NCBI RefSeq assembly: GCF_025245835.1
Contig: NZ_JAOBWS010000001.1
Coordinates: 1-64,000 of the forward strand
Direction: 5' to 3'
Length of the DNA stretch: 64,000 bases
Source of the DNA: Rheinheimera sp. 4Y26
GTDB taxonomy: Bacteria > Pseudomonadota > Gammaproteobacteria > Enterobacterales > Alteromonadaceae
This document shows, piece by piece, positions 37,678 through 47,402 of the stretch (positions within the stretch are counted from its first letter, which is position 1; each line of letters opens with the position of its first letter). The notes under the pieces are model-generated. The model was not told where the DNA came from. It saw only the letters and a program-made list of their open reading frames with translations, and did no database searches. Position numbers and translations under genes: made by a program.

Positions 37678-38958
37678 ATGCGGATCCTGCATAGCTCCGA
37701 CTGGCATCTTGGCCAGTTTTTTATTGGCAAAAGCCGTCAGTCTGAACATCAGGCGTTTTTTCGCTGGTTAAAACAACAAATTATCCAGCTCGACATTGAT
37801 GTGTTGCTGGTGGCCGGTGATATTTTTGACAGCGCCACCCCACCCAGTTATGCCCGCGAACTTTACCATCAGCTGATTGTGGATTTACAGCCAACCGGCG
37901 TGCAATTGGTGCTGCTGGGCGGCAATCATGACTCCGTGGCTGTGTTACAGGAAAGTGCCGCTTTACTCAAATATCTGCACACCCAGGTGGTGCCGGGTTA
38001 TCAAACCGATATTCAGCAACACCTTATTGCGTTAAAACGTAAAAATGGCGAAGTGGGCGCTGTGCTGGCGGCTGTGCCTTTTTTAAGGCCAAGAGATTTG
38101 TCACAGCGCCAGGATGGTAAAAGTCAGGCTGGCCAGAGTGCCAGTGATAAAAGCCTGCAGCTGCAACAACAAATCGGCAGTTTTTATCAGGAGCTGTATC
38201 AGGGGGCAGCCGACTACGCCACAGCCCTTGGCAACAAAGAGCTGCCGCTTGTTGCTACCGGCCATCTGACTACAGTAGGTGCCAGCAGCACAGAGTCGGT
38301 GCGGGAAATTTATATCGGCACGCTGGAAGCTTTACCGGCCAGCGCCTTGCCCCCTTTTGCCTATATAGCGCTGGGTCATATTCATCAGGCGCAAAAAGTG
38401 GCGGGTTCTGAATTTATCCGTTATTGCGGCTCGCCTATCCCGCTAAGTTTTGATGAAGCCAGTCAGCAAAAACAGCTGCTGCTGGTTGAGTTCAACCCAG
38501 AGAACGCCAAGCCTGAGGTTCGCAGTATTCAGGTGCCTTGTTTTCAGCCTTTACTGAGCCTGACTTCTAACTTGGCTTCTTTAGCCACTAAACTCCAGCC
38601 GGCGCTGTTGCAGCTTGCGCCCGGGCAAACTTTGTGGCTGGAGCTGGTGCTTAGTGGTGAAGATGTGTTGTTGTCGGATGTTCAGTTGCAATTACAGCAG
38701 CAGCTGGCTGATTTACCGGTTGAGCTATTAAAACTGCGCCGGGAAAGGCGCAGCGGCGCTGCACCCTCATTACAGGCCGACCCTTCATTACAGGAGTTGA
38801 CTGTTGCTGATGTGTTCAGCGCCAGATTGCTGCAGGAAGAGCTGACGCCTGAGCTGAATCAGCGTTTAACCCAGTTGCATCAGCTGGCGTTAGCGCAGCT
38901 GGCCGAACAACAAACTGTGGTTGTGAGCGCTGACAATGCAGGCGGGGTGGCCGGATGA
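37678..38958 (+). CDS. sbcD: Exonuclease SbcD, nuclease subunit
   Basis: The protein has 426 residues and is the bacterial Mre11. Phosphoesterase motifs are HSSDWHLG (residues 5-12), GDIFD, GNHDS, ATGHLT and LGHIH, which ligand two manganese ions. With SbcC it cleaves hairpins and protein-blocked DNA ends, generating double-strand breaks at palindromes. The frame also opens at TTG 37669; ATG 37678 gives the canonical MRILHSSDWHLG opening. It overlaps sbcC by four bases (ATGA), so the two subunits are translationally coupled. Confidence 0.96.
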   Translation: MRILHSSDWHLGQFFIGKSRQSEHQAFFRWLKQQIIQLDIDVLLVAGDIFDSATPPSYARELYHQLIVDLQPTGVQLVLLGGNHDSVAVLQESAALLKYLHTQVVPGYQTDIQQHLIALKRKNGEVGAVLAAVPFLRPRDLSQRQDGKSQAGQSASDKSLQLQQQIGSFYQELYQGAADYATALGNKELPLVATGHLTTVGASSTESVREIYIGTLEALPASALPPFAYIALGHIHQAQKVAGSEFIRYCGSPIPLSFDEASQQKQLLLVEFNPENAKPEVRSIQVPCFQPLLSLTSNLASLATKLQPALLQLAPGQTLWLELVLSGEDVLLSDVQLQLQQQLADLPVELLKLRRERRSGAAPSLQADPSLQELTVADVFSARLLQEELTPELNQRLTQLHQLALAQLAEQQTVVVSADNAGGVAG

Positions 38959-41900
38959 AAATTCTGTCGCTTCGGCTGCTAAACCTGAACTCCTTGCGTG
39001 GGGAATGGAAAATTGATTTTCGCGACCCGGCGTTTGCCACTTCGAACTTATTTGCCATTACCGGCCCGACAGGCGCCGGCAAAAGTACGCTGCTGGATGC
39101 CATTTGTCTGGCGCTTTATCACCAAACACCCAGATTAAAGCTGCTCAGTCAGAGCAGTAACGAGCTGATGAGCCGGCACAGTGCTGAATGTCTGGCCGAA
39201 GTGGAATTTTCGGTGCAGGGTCAGGGGTATCGTGCATTCTGGAGTCAGCGCCGTTCCCGTGGTGCGCTGGACGGTAATCTGCAGGCCGCCAAAGTAGAGC
39301 TGGCCAAACTGGACGGTGAGATTTTAACCGACAAAAGTTCGGAAAAGCTAAAACTGACCGAGCAATTAACCGGGCTGGATTTTGCCCGTTTTACCCGCTC
39401 TATGTTGTTGTCGCAGGGCAACTTTGCCGCTTTTTTAAATGCCAGCGCCAATGAAAGAGCTGAGCTTTTGGAAGAGCTGACCGGCACCGAAATTTATGGT
39501 CAGCTGTCGATGCAGGTGTTTGCCCAATGCCGTGAGCTGGAAACCGAACAAAAACTCACTCAGGCCAGATTACAGGGCATGCAATTGCTGGGTGCTGAAG
39601 AATTAGCAGCGCTGGCAACTCAGGAACAACAACTGAGCGCGGCGCAGCAAGAGTTGCAACAGCAACAACAAAGGTTGGTGCCGCAGTTAAACTGGTGGCA
39701 GCAACAGCAGCAGGCCTTGTTGCAACAGCAGCAGGCCGGGCAAAAACTGCAGCAGGCGCAAGATGCGATGGCGCAGGCCAAAGTGGGCCTGGCCAAGCTG
39801 GACACTTACCCTGAAGTCACGCGGCTGCAACCTTTGTATCAGGCGCTGCTGCAGGCCAGGCAGCAACAGGAACAGGCGCAGCTGCAACTGCAGCAATGGC
39901 AGCAACAATATCAGCCGCTGGCACAGGCGCAGCAGCAAAGTCTGGTGTTGATTGCTCAGTTGAGCGCTGAACGCCACACAGTGTTGCAGCAGCAGCACCA
40001 GCAATACAAAGCTGAGCTGGCCACTTTAGAGCAGCAGCTGGCCGGCCGCCTTTCTGCCGGCATGCTGGCCGAATTACTGGCCGCTTTTCAACCGGCCTGG
40101 CAGCAGGCTGAGCAGCGGGTGCAGCAACTGGCCCATTTAGCGCAGCAACAGCAAAAACTTGAGGCTGAGCTTCAGCAGCTGTCGCTGGCAGGCCGGCAGA
40201 AAAAGGCGCAGGAACAACAGTTTGCGACTGAACAAACCAAAGCTGAACAACAGCTAAAGCAGTTAGTCGCGGCGCAGCAACAGCTGGATGCCGGCGCTTT
40301 GCAGCAACAACAGCAGCAACTGCAACAACAGCAGTTTGTGTTGGCTGGTGCGCTGCAACAACTGACTCAGCTCAGCCAACTGCAGGCCAAAGTGCAGCAG
40401 TTGCAACAACAAAGTAGTGAGCAACAACAGCGCTCACAGCAGCTGGAGCTGCAGGTGACACAGCTGCGTCAGGCGTATAAACAGCAGGAAGCAGTGGTCA
40501 AAGACAAAGAAGTTATTTTTCAGCAGCAGCTGAAAATTACCGAATTATCGGCACTGCGGGCCAATTTGCAGCCAGGGGAAGCTTGTCCGCTGTGTGGCAG
40601 TGCCGACCATCCGGCCGTTGAGGCTTATCAGCAGCTCAGCCCCAATGCCGCTGAGCTGGCGCTGCAGCAGGCCAAACAGCTGCTGGAGCAATATTTACAG
40701 CAGGGCACAACAGCGCAGCAACAACAAACCCGGTTGCAGACCGAGCTTGCCAGTTGGCGGCAGCAACAGCAGGAGCTGCAGCAGCAACAGCAGAACATCC
40801 GCAGCCAGCTGCAGGACCTGACCCTGCCCGCTGAGCTGTTGATGCTGGTGCAACAGAGTGCGCAGAGTCTGGCGCTGGCGCCGCTGGAAGCGCGGCAACA
40901 ACAGCTGAGCCAGGCATTAGCCCAAATCCAGCAGCAGCTGCAGCAATATCAGCACAGTCAGCAGCAGCTGTTAGCGGCGCAGCAACAGTTGCAGCAGGCA
41001 CAGCTGAATGTGCAACAACTTAGTCAGCAACTTGCGCTGGATCGCCAGCACTACCTGCAGCTGCAAAAAGAGCAAAAACAACATCAGGATGAACAGCAGC
41101 GGCTTAGCGTTGAACTGGAAACACAGCTGCAGGCGCTCAGTGCGAAGTTGCAAATACTGGGTGACGCGCCCGTTGCACAAAAGCCCGGCGCCTTGTGGCT
41201 GACAGAGCTGCAACAGCGTCAGCAGCACTGGCAGGCGCAGCTGAAAGGCTGGCAACAACAGGAACTGCAGCGCACACAACTGGAGCAGCAGTTATTGCAA
41301 CTGACACCGCTGCTCAGTCAGGTGCAGGCAGAAGCTGCGCACTGGCAGGCGATCAGCGCAGAGCAGGGCGTAGATGGGCAGCAGCAAGTGCCACAGTCAG
41401 CTCAGGCTGCATCGGCCGAAGCACTGCAGCAGGCTCTGCAACAGCACATCAGCCTGTGGCAGCAGCAACAGCAGCAGCTGGCGCAGCTGTTGGGTCAGCA
41501 ACAAAGTTTGTCAGTACAACAACAGCAGCACGACCTGAAGCTGGCGGCGGCGCAGCAACAATGGCAGCAGGCGCTGGCGGCCAGTCCTTTTGCTACTGAA
41601 ATTGCCTTTATTACTGCTCAGCTCAGTGAAGCGCAGCTGGTGCAGTTACAACAACAAAAACAGCAGTTGCAGGACGCTGAAACCTCAGCCAAAGCCTTGC
41701 TGGCGCAGGCCACTGAACAGCTGACGGCGCTGGAAGCCAGCAAAACAGCAGATTTGCCGGAACTTGCTGTGCTGGAACAACAGCAACAACAGTTACAACA
41801 ACAGCAGCAACAGCTCAGCGAGCAACTGGGTGAAATCCGGCAGCAGCAAAAACAACAACAACAGCTGGCACAGCAACAGCAGGCGTTGTATCAGCAGTTG

Positions 41901-42428
41901 CAACAACAGCAGGACACTTATCAGGATTGGCAAAAGCTGAACAGCCTGATAGGGTCGGCCGATGGTGCCAAGTACCGCCGTTTTGCCCAGGGTTTAACAC
42001 TGCAGCAATTGCTAAAACTGGCCAACCGGCAGTTGGACAAATTACACAGCCGTTATCAGTTATGCCGCAAAGCCGACAGTGAGCTGGAATTACAGGTGCT
42101 GGACAGCTGGCAGGCCGACGCGTTGCGCGACACCAAAACTTTATCCGGCGGTGAGAGTTTTCTGGTTAGTCTGGCGCTGGCTTTAGCGTTATCCGATCTA
42201 GTCAGCCATAAAACCCGGATCGAATCGTTATTTCTGGATGAAGGTTTTGGCACTTTAGACCCGGACACGCTGGAAACTGCGCTGGCGGCGCTGGATAGTC
42301 TGCAAAGCAGCGGCAAAATGATTGGCGTGATCAGCCATGTTGAAGCGCTGAAAGAGCGGATCCCGGTGCAGATCAAAGTGCAAAAACAAGCAGGTTCAGG
42401 CTGGAGCCAGCTGATTTTGCCCGCCTGA
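38955..42428 (+). CDS. sbcC: Exonuclease SbcC, SMC-like ATPase subunit
   Basis: The protein has 1157 residues and is the bacterial Rad50. Walker A GPTGAGKSTLLDA is near residue 36, the Q-loop LLSQGNFAAFL near 150, the zinc hook CPLC near 543, the ABC signature LSGGESFLVSLALAL near 1064 and Walker B LFLDEGFGTLD near 1091. The coiled coils (about 190-530 and 560-1000) are extraordinarily rich in glutamine, with many QQQ runs; the DNA there is a CAG/CAA-rich low-complexity tract. It dimerises through the hook and gates SbcD nuclease access. It starts within the sbcD stop. Confidence 0.96.
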   Translation: MKILSLRLLNLNSLRGEWKIDFRDPAFATSNLFAITGPTGAGKSTLLDAICLALYHQTPRLKLLSQSSNELMSRHSAECLAEVEFSVQGQGYRAFWSQRRSRGALDGNLQAAKVELAKLDGEILTDKSSEKLKLTEQLTGLDFARFTRSMLLSQGNFAAFLNASANERAELLEELTGTEIYGQLSMQVFAQCRELETEQKLTQARLQGMQLLGAEELAALATQEQQLSAAQQELQQQQQRLVPQLNWWQQQQQALLQQQQAGQKLQQAQDAMAQAKVGLAKLDTYPEVTRLQPLYQALLQARQQQEQAQLQLQQWQQQYQPLAQAQQQSLVLIAQLSAERHTVLQQQHQQYKAELATLEQQLAGRLSAGMLAELLAAFQPAWQQAEQRVQQLAHLAQQQQKLEAELQQLSLAGRQKKAQEQQFATEQTKAEQQLKQLVAAQQQLDAGALQQQQQQLQQQQFVLAGALQQLTQLSQLQAKVQQLQQQSSEQQQRSQQLELQVTQLRQAYKQQEAVVKDKEVIFQQQLKITELSALRANLQPGEACPLCGSADHPAVEAYQQLSPNAAELALQQAKQLLEQYLQQGTTAQQQQTRLQTELASWRQQQQELQQQQQNIRSQLQDLTLPAELLMLVQQSAQSLALAPLEARQQQLSQALAQIQQQLQQYQHSQQQLLAAQQQLQQAQLNVQQLSQQLALDRQHYLQLQKEQKQHQDEQQRLSVELETQLQALSAKLQILGDAPVAQKPGALWLTELQQRQQHWQAQLKGWQQQELQRTQLEQQLLQLTPLLSQVQAEAAHWQAISAEQGVDGQQQVPQSAQAASAEALQQALQQHISLWQQQQQQLAQLLGQQQSLSVQQQQHDLKLAAAQQQWQQALAASPFATEIAFITAQLSEAQLVQLQQQKQQLQDAETSAKALLAQATEQLTALEASKTADLPELAVLEQQQQQLQQQQQQLSEQLGEIRQQQKQQQQLAQQQQALYQQLQQQQDTYQDWQKLNSLIGSADGAKYRRFAQGLTLQQLLKLANRQLDKLHSRYQLCRKADSELELQVLDSWQADALRDTKTLSGGESFLVSLALALALSDLVSHKTRIESLFLDEGFGTLDPDTLETALAALDSLQSSGKMIGVISHVEALKERIPVQIKVQKQAGSGWSQLILPA

Positions 42429-42519
42429 GTGCCCGCCTGAGTGCCCACCTAATTGCCCGATTGAGATTGCCGGGCGCGGCTGATGTTTTTTGTCTGAGTA
42501 CGGCTGGCAGCCCCAGGTT

Positions 42520-45500
42520 TTAGTGGGTCAGAACCTTGGTGGACTGCGGGCTGGTGGCGGCTTGCTGCTGGCGCAGCAGCTGCTCAAATTTTTCTGCACA
42601 GAGCGGCGGGCTGCACAAGTAACCCTGATAATGGTCACAGTGCTGCTGGCGTAAAAACTCGAGTTGGGTGGCGGTTTCCACCCCTTCTGCCAGCACTTTA
42701 AAACCTAAGGTATGGGCAATGCCGATAATAGCGGTGGCAATAGCCATATCGTCTTTGCTGCTGGGAATATCATCAATAAATTTTTTGTCGATTTTTAATA
42801 CATCCAACGGGAAACGTTTTAAATAGGCCAGCGACGAATAACCGGTGCCAAAATCGTCAATCGCCAGCCGGATCCCCAAACCGCGCAGTTGATTCAGTGT
42901 GTCTATCACCGCTTCTTCGTTTTCCATCAGCGCACTTTCGGTCAGTTCCAGCTCCAGTGCTGCCGCCGGAAACCCTGTGCTGGCGAGAGTTTCACGCACC
43001 AGAGCTTTCATATCAAAACGTTTAAACTGGCTGGGCGACACATTGACCGCCAGCGTCAGATCGCACCAGCCCTGCTCGCGCCAGCGTTGCCCCTGAGCAC
43101 AACTTTGCAGCAGGACAAAACTGCCGATGTCGTTGATCAAACCACAACTTTCAGCGACCGGAATAAAACGGGCCGGGGAGATCATACCTTGTTCCGGGTC
43201 AAACCAACGTACCAGTGCTTCAGCGCCGATAATACGGCCGGAGCTGATGTCGAGCTGCGGCTGATAATACACTTGCAGATGACCCTGGCGGATGGCTTTA
43301 CGCAGATTTGACTCCATGGTGAGCCGGTCACGCGCGGCTTGGGTAAAAGCATCCGCATAAAAGGTAAAGGTGTTGCGCCCCTCTGCTTTGGCTTTATACA
43401 AAGCCGAGTCGGCGCCTTGCATCAGCGCCGCTGTGGTGTCGGCATGTTCAGGAAACAGACAGATGCCAATACTGGCACCCAATGTCACCTCAAACTGACT
43501 GCCCAGTACAAAAGGTTGTGACAAAGCCTGAATCAGCGCAGCAGCCAGGGTAGCGGCTTCTTCCGGCTCGGCCAGTTGTGGCAACAGCATGGCAAATTCA
43601 TCACCGCCAAGACGCGCCAGTAAATCACCGGGCCGGCTTTGTTGTTTCAGCCTGCGTGCCACCTGTTGCAGCACCTGGTCACCCAGGTGATGGCCATAAC
43701 TGTCATTCACATGTTTAAAGTGGTCCAAATCAAGGATTAACACCGCACCTTTGTGCTGTTCTGTGCGGGCCAGAGTTAAACTTTGCTCCAGCAGTTGCAA
43801 AAATAAATGCCGGTTTGGCAAATGGGTCAGCTCGTCATGATCGGACAAAAACTCCATTTCAGCTTCGGTGGCCCGGATTTGCGACAGATCGGTGAATATG
43901 GCGGCATAGTGGCTGATTTGCTGTTGCTCATCAAACACAGCACTGATACTGAGCTGCAGCTGCAATAACTCACCATCTTTGCGTTTATTCAGAATTTCGC
44001 CTTGCCAGTAATGTTGTTCCTGCAACATTTGCCACATCTGCTGATAAAATTCGGCCGGATGGCGGCCGGAGCGGAAAATCGCCGGTGTATGACCAATCAG
44101 TTCGCTTTCGCTATAGCCAAATAGTTGCTGCAGTGCCGGATTGGCAGAAATAATACGTTTTTGCGTGTCGGTGATCAGGATGCCTTCCCGGCTGCTGTTA
44201 AACACCGCCGCTGACAGTCTGAGTTTTTCATCCTGTTGTTTACGTTCCGTTAAATCCAGATCCATGCAAAAAATCTGCGCTGCTTTATCGTGCAGTTTCA
44301 CTACGGCGTGGCCGGAATACACCGGCACCAGATGACCGTCTTTGTGTTGTAACAACAGTTCAGTCGAGGGGATAGGCTCGCCGGTTTCAGCCATCTGGCT
44401 GATGGCGCAGCGCACATCATGCTGCATTTCTGCCGGAATAATCAGTTGCAGCAGATTTTGCCCGATAGCTTCTTCTTTGCTGTAACCATAAATACGCTCG
44501 CTGGCTTTGTTCCAGTAAAAAGTGGTGCCATCAGCTTCATAACCCTGCACTGCAATTTCCGGTGTGTTGTCCAATAAGGTGCGAAAGCGCAGTTCGCTGT
44601 CCTGCCACTGTTGTTCTGCCTGTTTTTGCCGGCTGATATCTTCAATTTCCAGCAAAATGTGGCTGAGCTGCTGATTGCTGTCGAGGATGCGGCGTAATGA
44701 ATAAGCTTGCCAGTAGCTACTGCGGTCGGGTCTTTGCAGCTGATACTGACCGCGCACCGGCTCCTCTGTTGCCTTGAGTTGTGCCATGGCATGAAGGATT
44801 TCCTGGCGTAACTGAGGCGGATACAGGCTGGGCAGCGCTGCACCCAGCAGCTGAGCTTCCGCGATGCCGGTGACAGGCTCAACTTGTTGATTCAGATAGC
44901 TGATAGTGCCGTCAGGGTCACAAATCACCACAGCAACCGGGCTTTGTTCCACCGCTTTGGATAATAAATCCAGCATGGCTTTGGCGTCGCTGCGCTCGAC
45001 CAGAAAAGCGGCGAGACTAACAGTAAACTGAATTAAATCAATTTCTTCCGTATTGGGCGCCCTGGTTTCTACCAGGTAAATGGCAAAGGTGCCCAGCAGC
45101 GTTTTCTGACTGTTAAAAAAGGGCGTGGACCAGCAAGCGCGCAACCAGGGATAAGGCGCGGCGATCGCCTGAAATTCCTGCCATAACATGTCCTGCCGTA
45201 CATCTGTTACTATCACCGGCTGGCCTGTGGCAGCAGCTGTGCCACAGCTGCCGTTGCCATAACGGATCGGCAGTCCATCCACTTTGGCGTTATATTCAGC
45301 CGGCAGGCTGGGGCCGGCGGCAACTCGCAGGCACTGGCGTTGTAAGTCGGCCAGCAAAATAGAACAGCGCAGGCCAGGTTGTTGCTGTTCGACAAAATTC
45401 ACCAGTTCGGTCAGCAGTTGAGTTAATGGAATATTGTCCAGCAAACGATGCAATAAATGACTCTGGGCCTGTTGTTTGGACAGTTGTTTACGTTTTTCGC

Positions 45501-46482
45501 GGATGTTCTGAAAACACAACACCAGCACAGTGCCATCCTGGGATGGTGGCACCGGGATAGCACGGTAAGCACAGGGGATCACTTCGTTATTGGTGTTGAG
45601 TAATAAGTCGGCTTCACCACTCTGGGGTTGAGGTTTTTGCAGTGTGGCGGCAATGTCGCGCCATACCGAAAGTGCTGATTTTTGTTTGGCGATAATGGTC
45701 AGCATCGGCAGGCCAAGCAGTTGTTGTGGCTGTTGGTAACCCAACTGGCTTAAAGCCGCCTGATTCACAAAAGTAATGTCACCGCTTTGGGCCAGGCCAA
45801 TAATGGCGTCGCCTGTGGCATCCAGCAGCAACTGCACCTGCGCCATACTGGATTCTAACGCCAGCACTGCCTGCTTTTTGGCGTCTATGTCTTCCACCAC
45901 GGCCACATAATAACTCTGCTCGGGTTCAGGGGCTCTGTGCATTGATACCGATAAATTGGCCCAGAAAAACACACCATCGGCACGGCGGTAACGTTTTTCC
46001 ATGTCGTAATGTTCGATAGCACCGCGATTGAGTGCCGACAGTAGCGTCAGATCGGCGGCGAGATCGTCAGGATGGGTGATGTCATGGAAACTGCGGCCGG
46101 TCAGCTCGGTAACAGAGTACTGCAGCATATCGGCAAATCGCTGATTGAGCGTTATAAAGTGACCTGTTAACGACACATGGGCCATGCCCACCGCGGCCTG
46201 GGCAAAGGTACTTTGAAAATGCTGACTGGCCACGGCGGCCCTGTGGCTTTGATACTGATACAGGCGCAGCAGCCAAAACAACAGGCCGGTACAGAGTAAA
46301 AATAATAACCAGCCATTCACCTGATGCAGTTGACTGGCTTGTTGTGTTGTCATCATGCCGGATAGCAACCAAAGATCCAGTTCTGTCAGCCAGCAGACAG
46401 CCAGCAGCACAAAGACCACGACGGCCATTTGTGGGTAGATATCATGTTGTTGAGCTGGTTCTGTGCTTTGGTGCCACATCAT
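42520..46482 (-). CDS. PAS/GAF sensor with GGDEF and EAL domains
   Basis: The protein has 1320 residues. Two membrane helices (about 18-40 and 55-73) lead into PAS (about 85-205), PAS (about 210-330), GAF (about 345-490), three further PAS domains (about 500-880), GGDEF (about 885-1050) and EAL (about 1060-1310). The cyclase site RLGGDEF and the inhibitory site RPGD five residues upstream are intact. The phosphodiesterase has GAEALVRW, NVSPSQF, ELTESAL, DDFGTGYSSL and AEGVE, all the catalytic metal ligands. It could therefore make and/or break c-di-GMP in response to redox, light or small ligands; the signal is unknown. It is monocistronic. The right-hand intergenic region holds its promoter. 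Confidence 0.94.
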   Translation of the reverse strand: MMWHQSTEPAQQHDIYPQMAVVVFVLLAVCWLTELDLWLLSGMMTTQQASQLHQVNGWLLFLLCTGLLFWLLRLYQYQSHRAAVASQHFQSTFAQAAVGMAHVSLTGHFITLNQRFADMLQYSVTELTGRSFHDITHPDDLAADLTLLSALNRGAIEHYDMEKRYRRADGVFFWANLSVSMHRAPEPEQSYYVAVVEDIDAKKQAVLALESSMAQVQLLLDATGDAIIGLAQSGDITFVNQAALSQLGYQQPQQLLGLPMLTIIAKQKSALSVWRDIAATLQKPQPQSGEADLLLNTNNEVIPCAYRAIPVPPSQDGTVLVLCFQNIREKRKQLSKQQAQSHLLHRLLDNIPLTQLLTELVNFVEQQQPGLRCSILLADLQRQCLRVAAGPSLPAEYNAKVDGLPIRYGNGSCGTAAATGQPVIVTDVRQDMLWQEFQAIAAPYPWLRACWSTPFFNSQKTLLGTFAIYLVETRAPNTEEIDLIQFTVSLAAFLVERSDAKAMLDLLSKAVEQSPVAVVICDPDGTISYLNQQVEPVTGIAEAQLLGAALPSLYPPQLRQEILHAMAQLKATEEPVRGQYQLQRPDRSSYWQAYSLRRILDSNQQLSHILLEIEDISRQKQAEQQWQDSELRFRTLLDNTPEIAVQGYEADGTTFYWNKASERIYGYSKEEAIGQNLLQLIIPAEMQHDVRCAISQMAETGEPIPSTELLLQHKDGHLVPVYSGHAVVKLHDKAAQIFCMDLDLTERKQQDEKLRLSAAVFNSSREGILITDTQKRIISANPALQQLFGYSESELIGHTPAIFRSGRHPAEFYQQMWQMLQEQHYWQGEILNKRKDGELLQLQLSISAVFDEQQQISHYAAIFTDLSQIRATEAEMEFLSDHDELTHLPNRHLFLQLLEQSLTLARTEQHKGAVLILDLDHFKHVNDSYGHHLGDQVLQQVARRLKQQSRPGDLLARLGGDEFAMLLPQLAEPEEAATLAAALIQALSQPFVLGSQFEVTLGASIGICLFPEHADTTAALMQGADSALYKAKAEGRNTFTFYADAFTQAARDRLTMESNLRKAIRQGHLQVYYQPQLDISSGRIIGAEALVRWFDPEQGMISPARFIPVAESCGLINDIGSFVLLQSCAQGQRWREQGWCDLTLAVNVSPSQFKRFDMKALVRETLASTGFPAAALELELTESALMENEEAVIDTLNQLRGLGIRLAIDDFGTGYSSLAYLKRFPLDVLKIDKKFIDDIPSSKDDMAIATAIIGIAHTLGFKVLAEGVETATQLEFLRQQHCDHYQGYLCSPPLCAEKFEQLLRQQQAATSPQSTKVLTH

Positions 46483-46623
46483 CCTGATGCCTTGTTCGCT
46501 GGTGGTGCTGCAAACCTGCCCGGCGGGCTCCGACTAATAAGGCGTGGTTTGCAACCGCAACTTAGGAAACAAAATCGGTATGATTTTGTGGTTAAGCGTA
46601 GTTCAAGCTATTGGAATGACCAA

Positions 46624-46652
46624 TAAAATCGGGAATGGCGGCCGCCATTCCC
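46624..46652 (-). terminator. Terminator of the DUF481/MscS operon (perfect palindrome)
   Basis: GGGAATGGCGG (46631-46641) and CCGCCATTCCC (46642-46652) form a perfect 22-bp palindrome. On the minus strand the hairpin is followed by GATTTTATT. It lies 10 bp past the DUF481 stop. Confidence 0.75.
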
Positions 46653-46661
46653 GACATAAGG

Positions 46662-47402
46662 TCAAAAAGCGTAGACAAAAGTTAAGGAGGTCAGAGTGTC
46701 GGTTTTTTTCTTGCCGGGCGGGACATCAGTGTCGTTCTGCACTAAAAACGCTGCTTTCATCTGCATTTTGCCAATCAGGCTGGCACTGACGGCAGATTCA
46801 GCCACAGTCCTGGTGTTTTCCTCACCGTATTCCACACTCAGCGTTTGTTTAAATGAGGCTGTGGTGGAAAATGCCCAGTTAAAACTGGCTGCTGTACGTA
46901 GCATCAGACCATTTTCAGTGACATCGTTGGCGGTGCGGCCAGAGAAATAACCCGGACCAATTTCCGCGTCCAGGGTTTTGTTGTCATCCTGATACAAACG
47001 ATCACCATAACCCACAGAAACCAGGCTGTATTTTTGATAAGCACCAAAAGTGTCGTCGGTGTAAGAGCCCAGGATGTACAGCTTGGCAAAATCATCGTCC
47101 AGTTTATAACCGCCTTTGGCCGACACAAAATAACGTTCTGCAGATTTTTCCGTACTGGTATTACCGTCGGCGTCGGTGATTTCGTCTTCTTTAAAATAAC
47201 CGCCCAGGCTGTATTCATTGCTCCATTGGGTCAGTTCCTGTTTGCTGTCAATTTTGCCGGTGACCGAGCTACCTTTGGTGTTGCCCGACGTCATAATGGC
47301 GCCCAGTTCAGCCTGAGTGGTCCAGACTTTGGGTGTTTCTGCTGCCTGCGCCAGAGCGCTAAACAGCATCAGGGTCAGTGCGGATGTGATGCGGTTGTTC
47401 AT
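46662..47402 (-). CDS. DUF481 outer-membrane beta-barrel protein
   Basis: The protein has 246 residues. A signal peptide (about 20 residues, ending AQAAE) precedes alternating amphipathic strands typical of YdiY-like DUF481 barrels: TTQAELGAIMTSGNTKGSSV at the start of the barrel, KGGYKLDDDFAKLYILGSYT, and the C-terminal SLTFVYAF ending in phenylalanine, the outer-membrane assembly signal. The function is unknown. It overlaps the mscS-like stop by three bases, with AAGGA inside the end of that gene, so it is translationally coupled. Pairing of an inner-membrane channel and an outer-membrane barrel suggests an envelope-stress role (inference). Confidence 0.88.
   Translation of the reverse strand: MNNRITSALTLMLFSALAQAAETPKVWTTQAELGAIMTSGNTKGSSVTGKIDSKQELTQWSNEYSLGGYFKEDEITDADGNTSTEKSAERYFVSAKGGYKLDDDFAKLYILGSYTDDTFGAYQKYSLVSVGYGDRLYQDDNKTLDAEIGPGYFSGRTANDVTENGLMLRTAASFNWAFSTTASFKQTLSVEYGEENTRTVAESAVSASLIGKMQMKAAFLVQNDTDVPPGKKKTDTLTSLTFVYAF

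Noticed and set aside
39620-41300. Long minus-strand and alternative-frame ORFs inside sbcC
   Set aside because: They are shadows of the CAG/CAA-rich coiled-coil sequence, giving Leu/Cys/Ala-biased translations.
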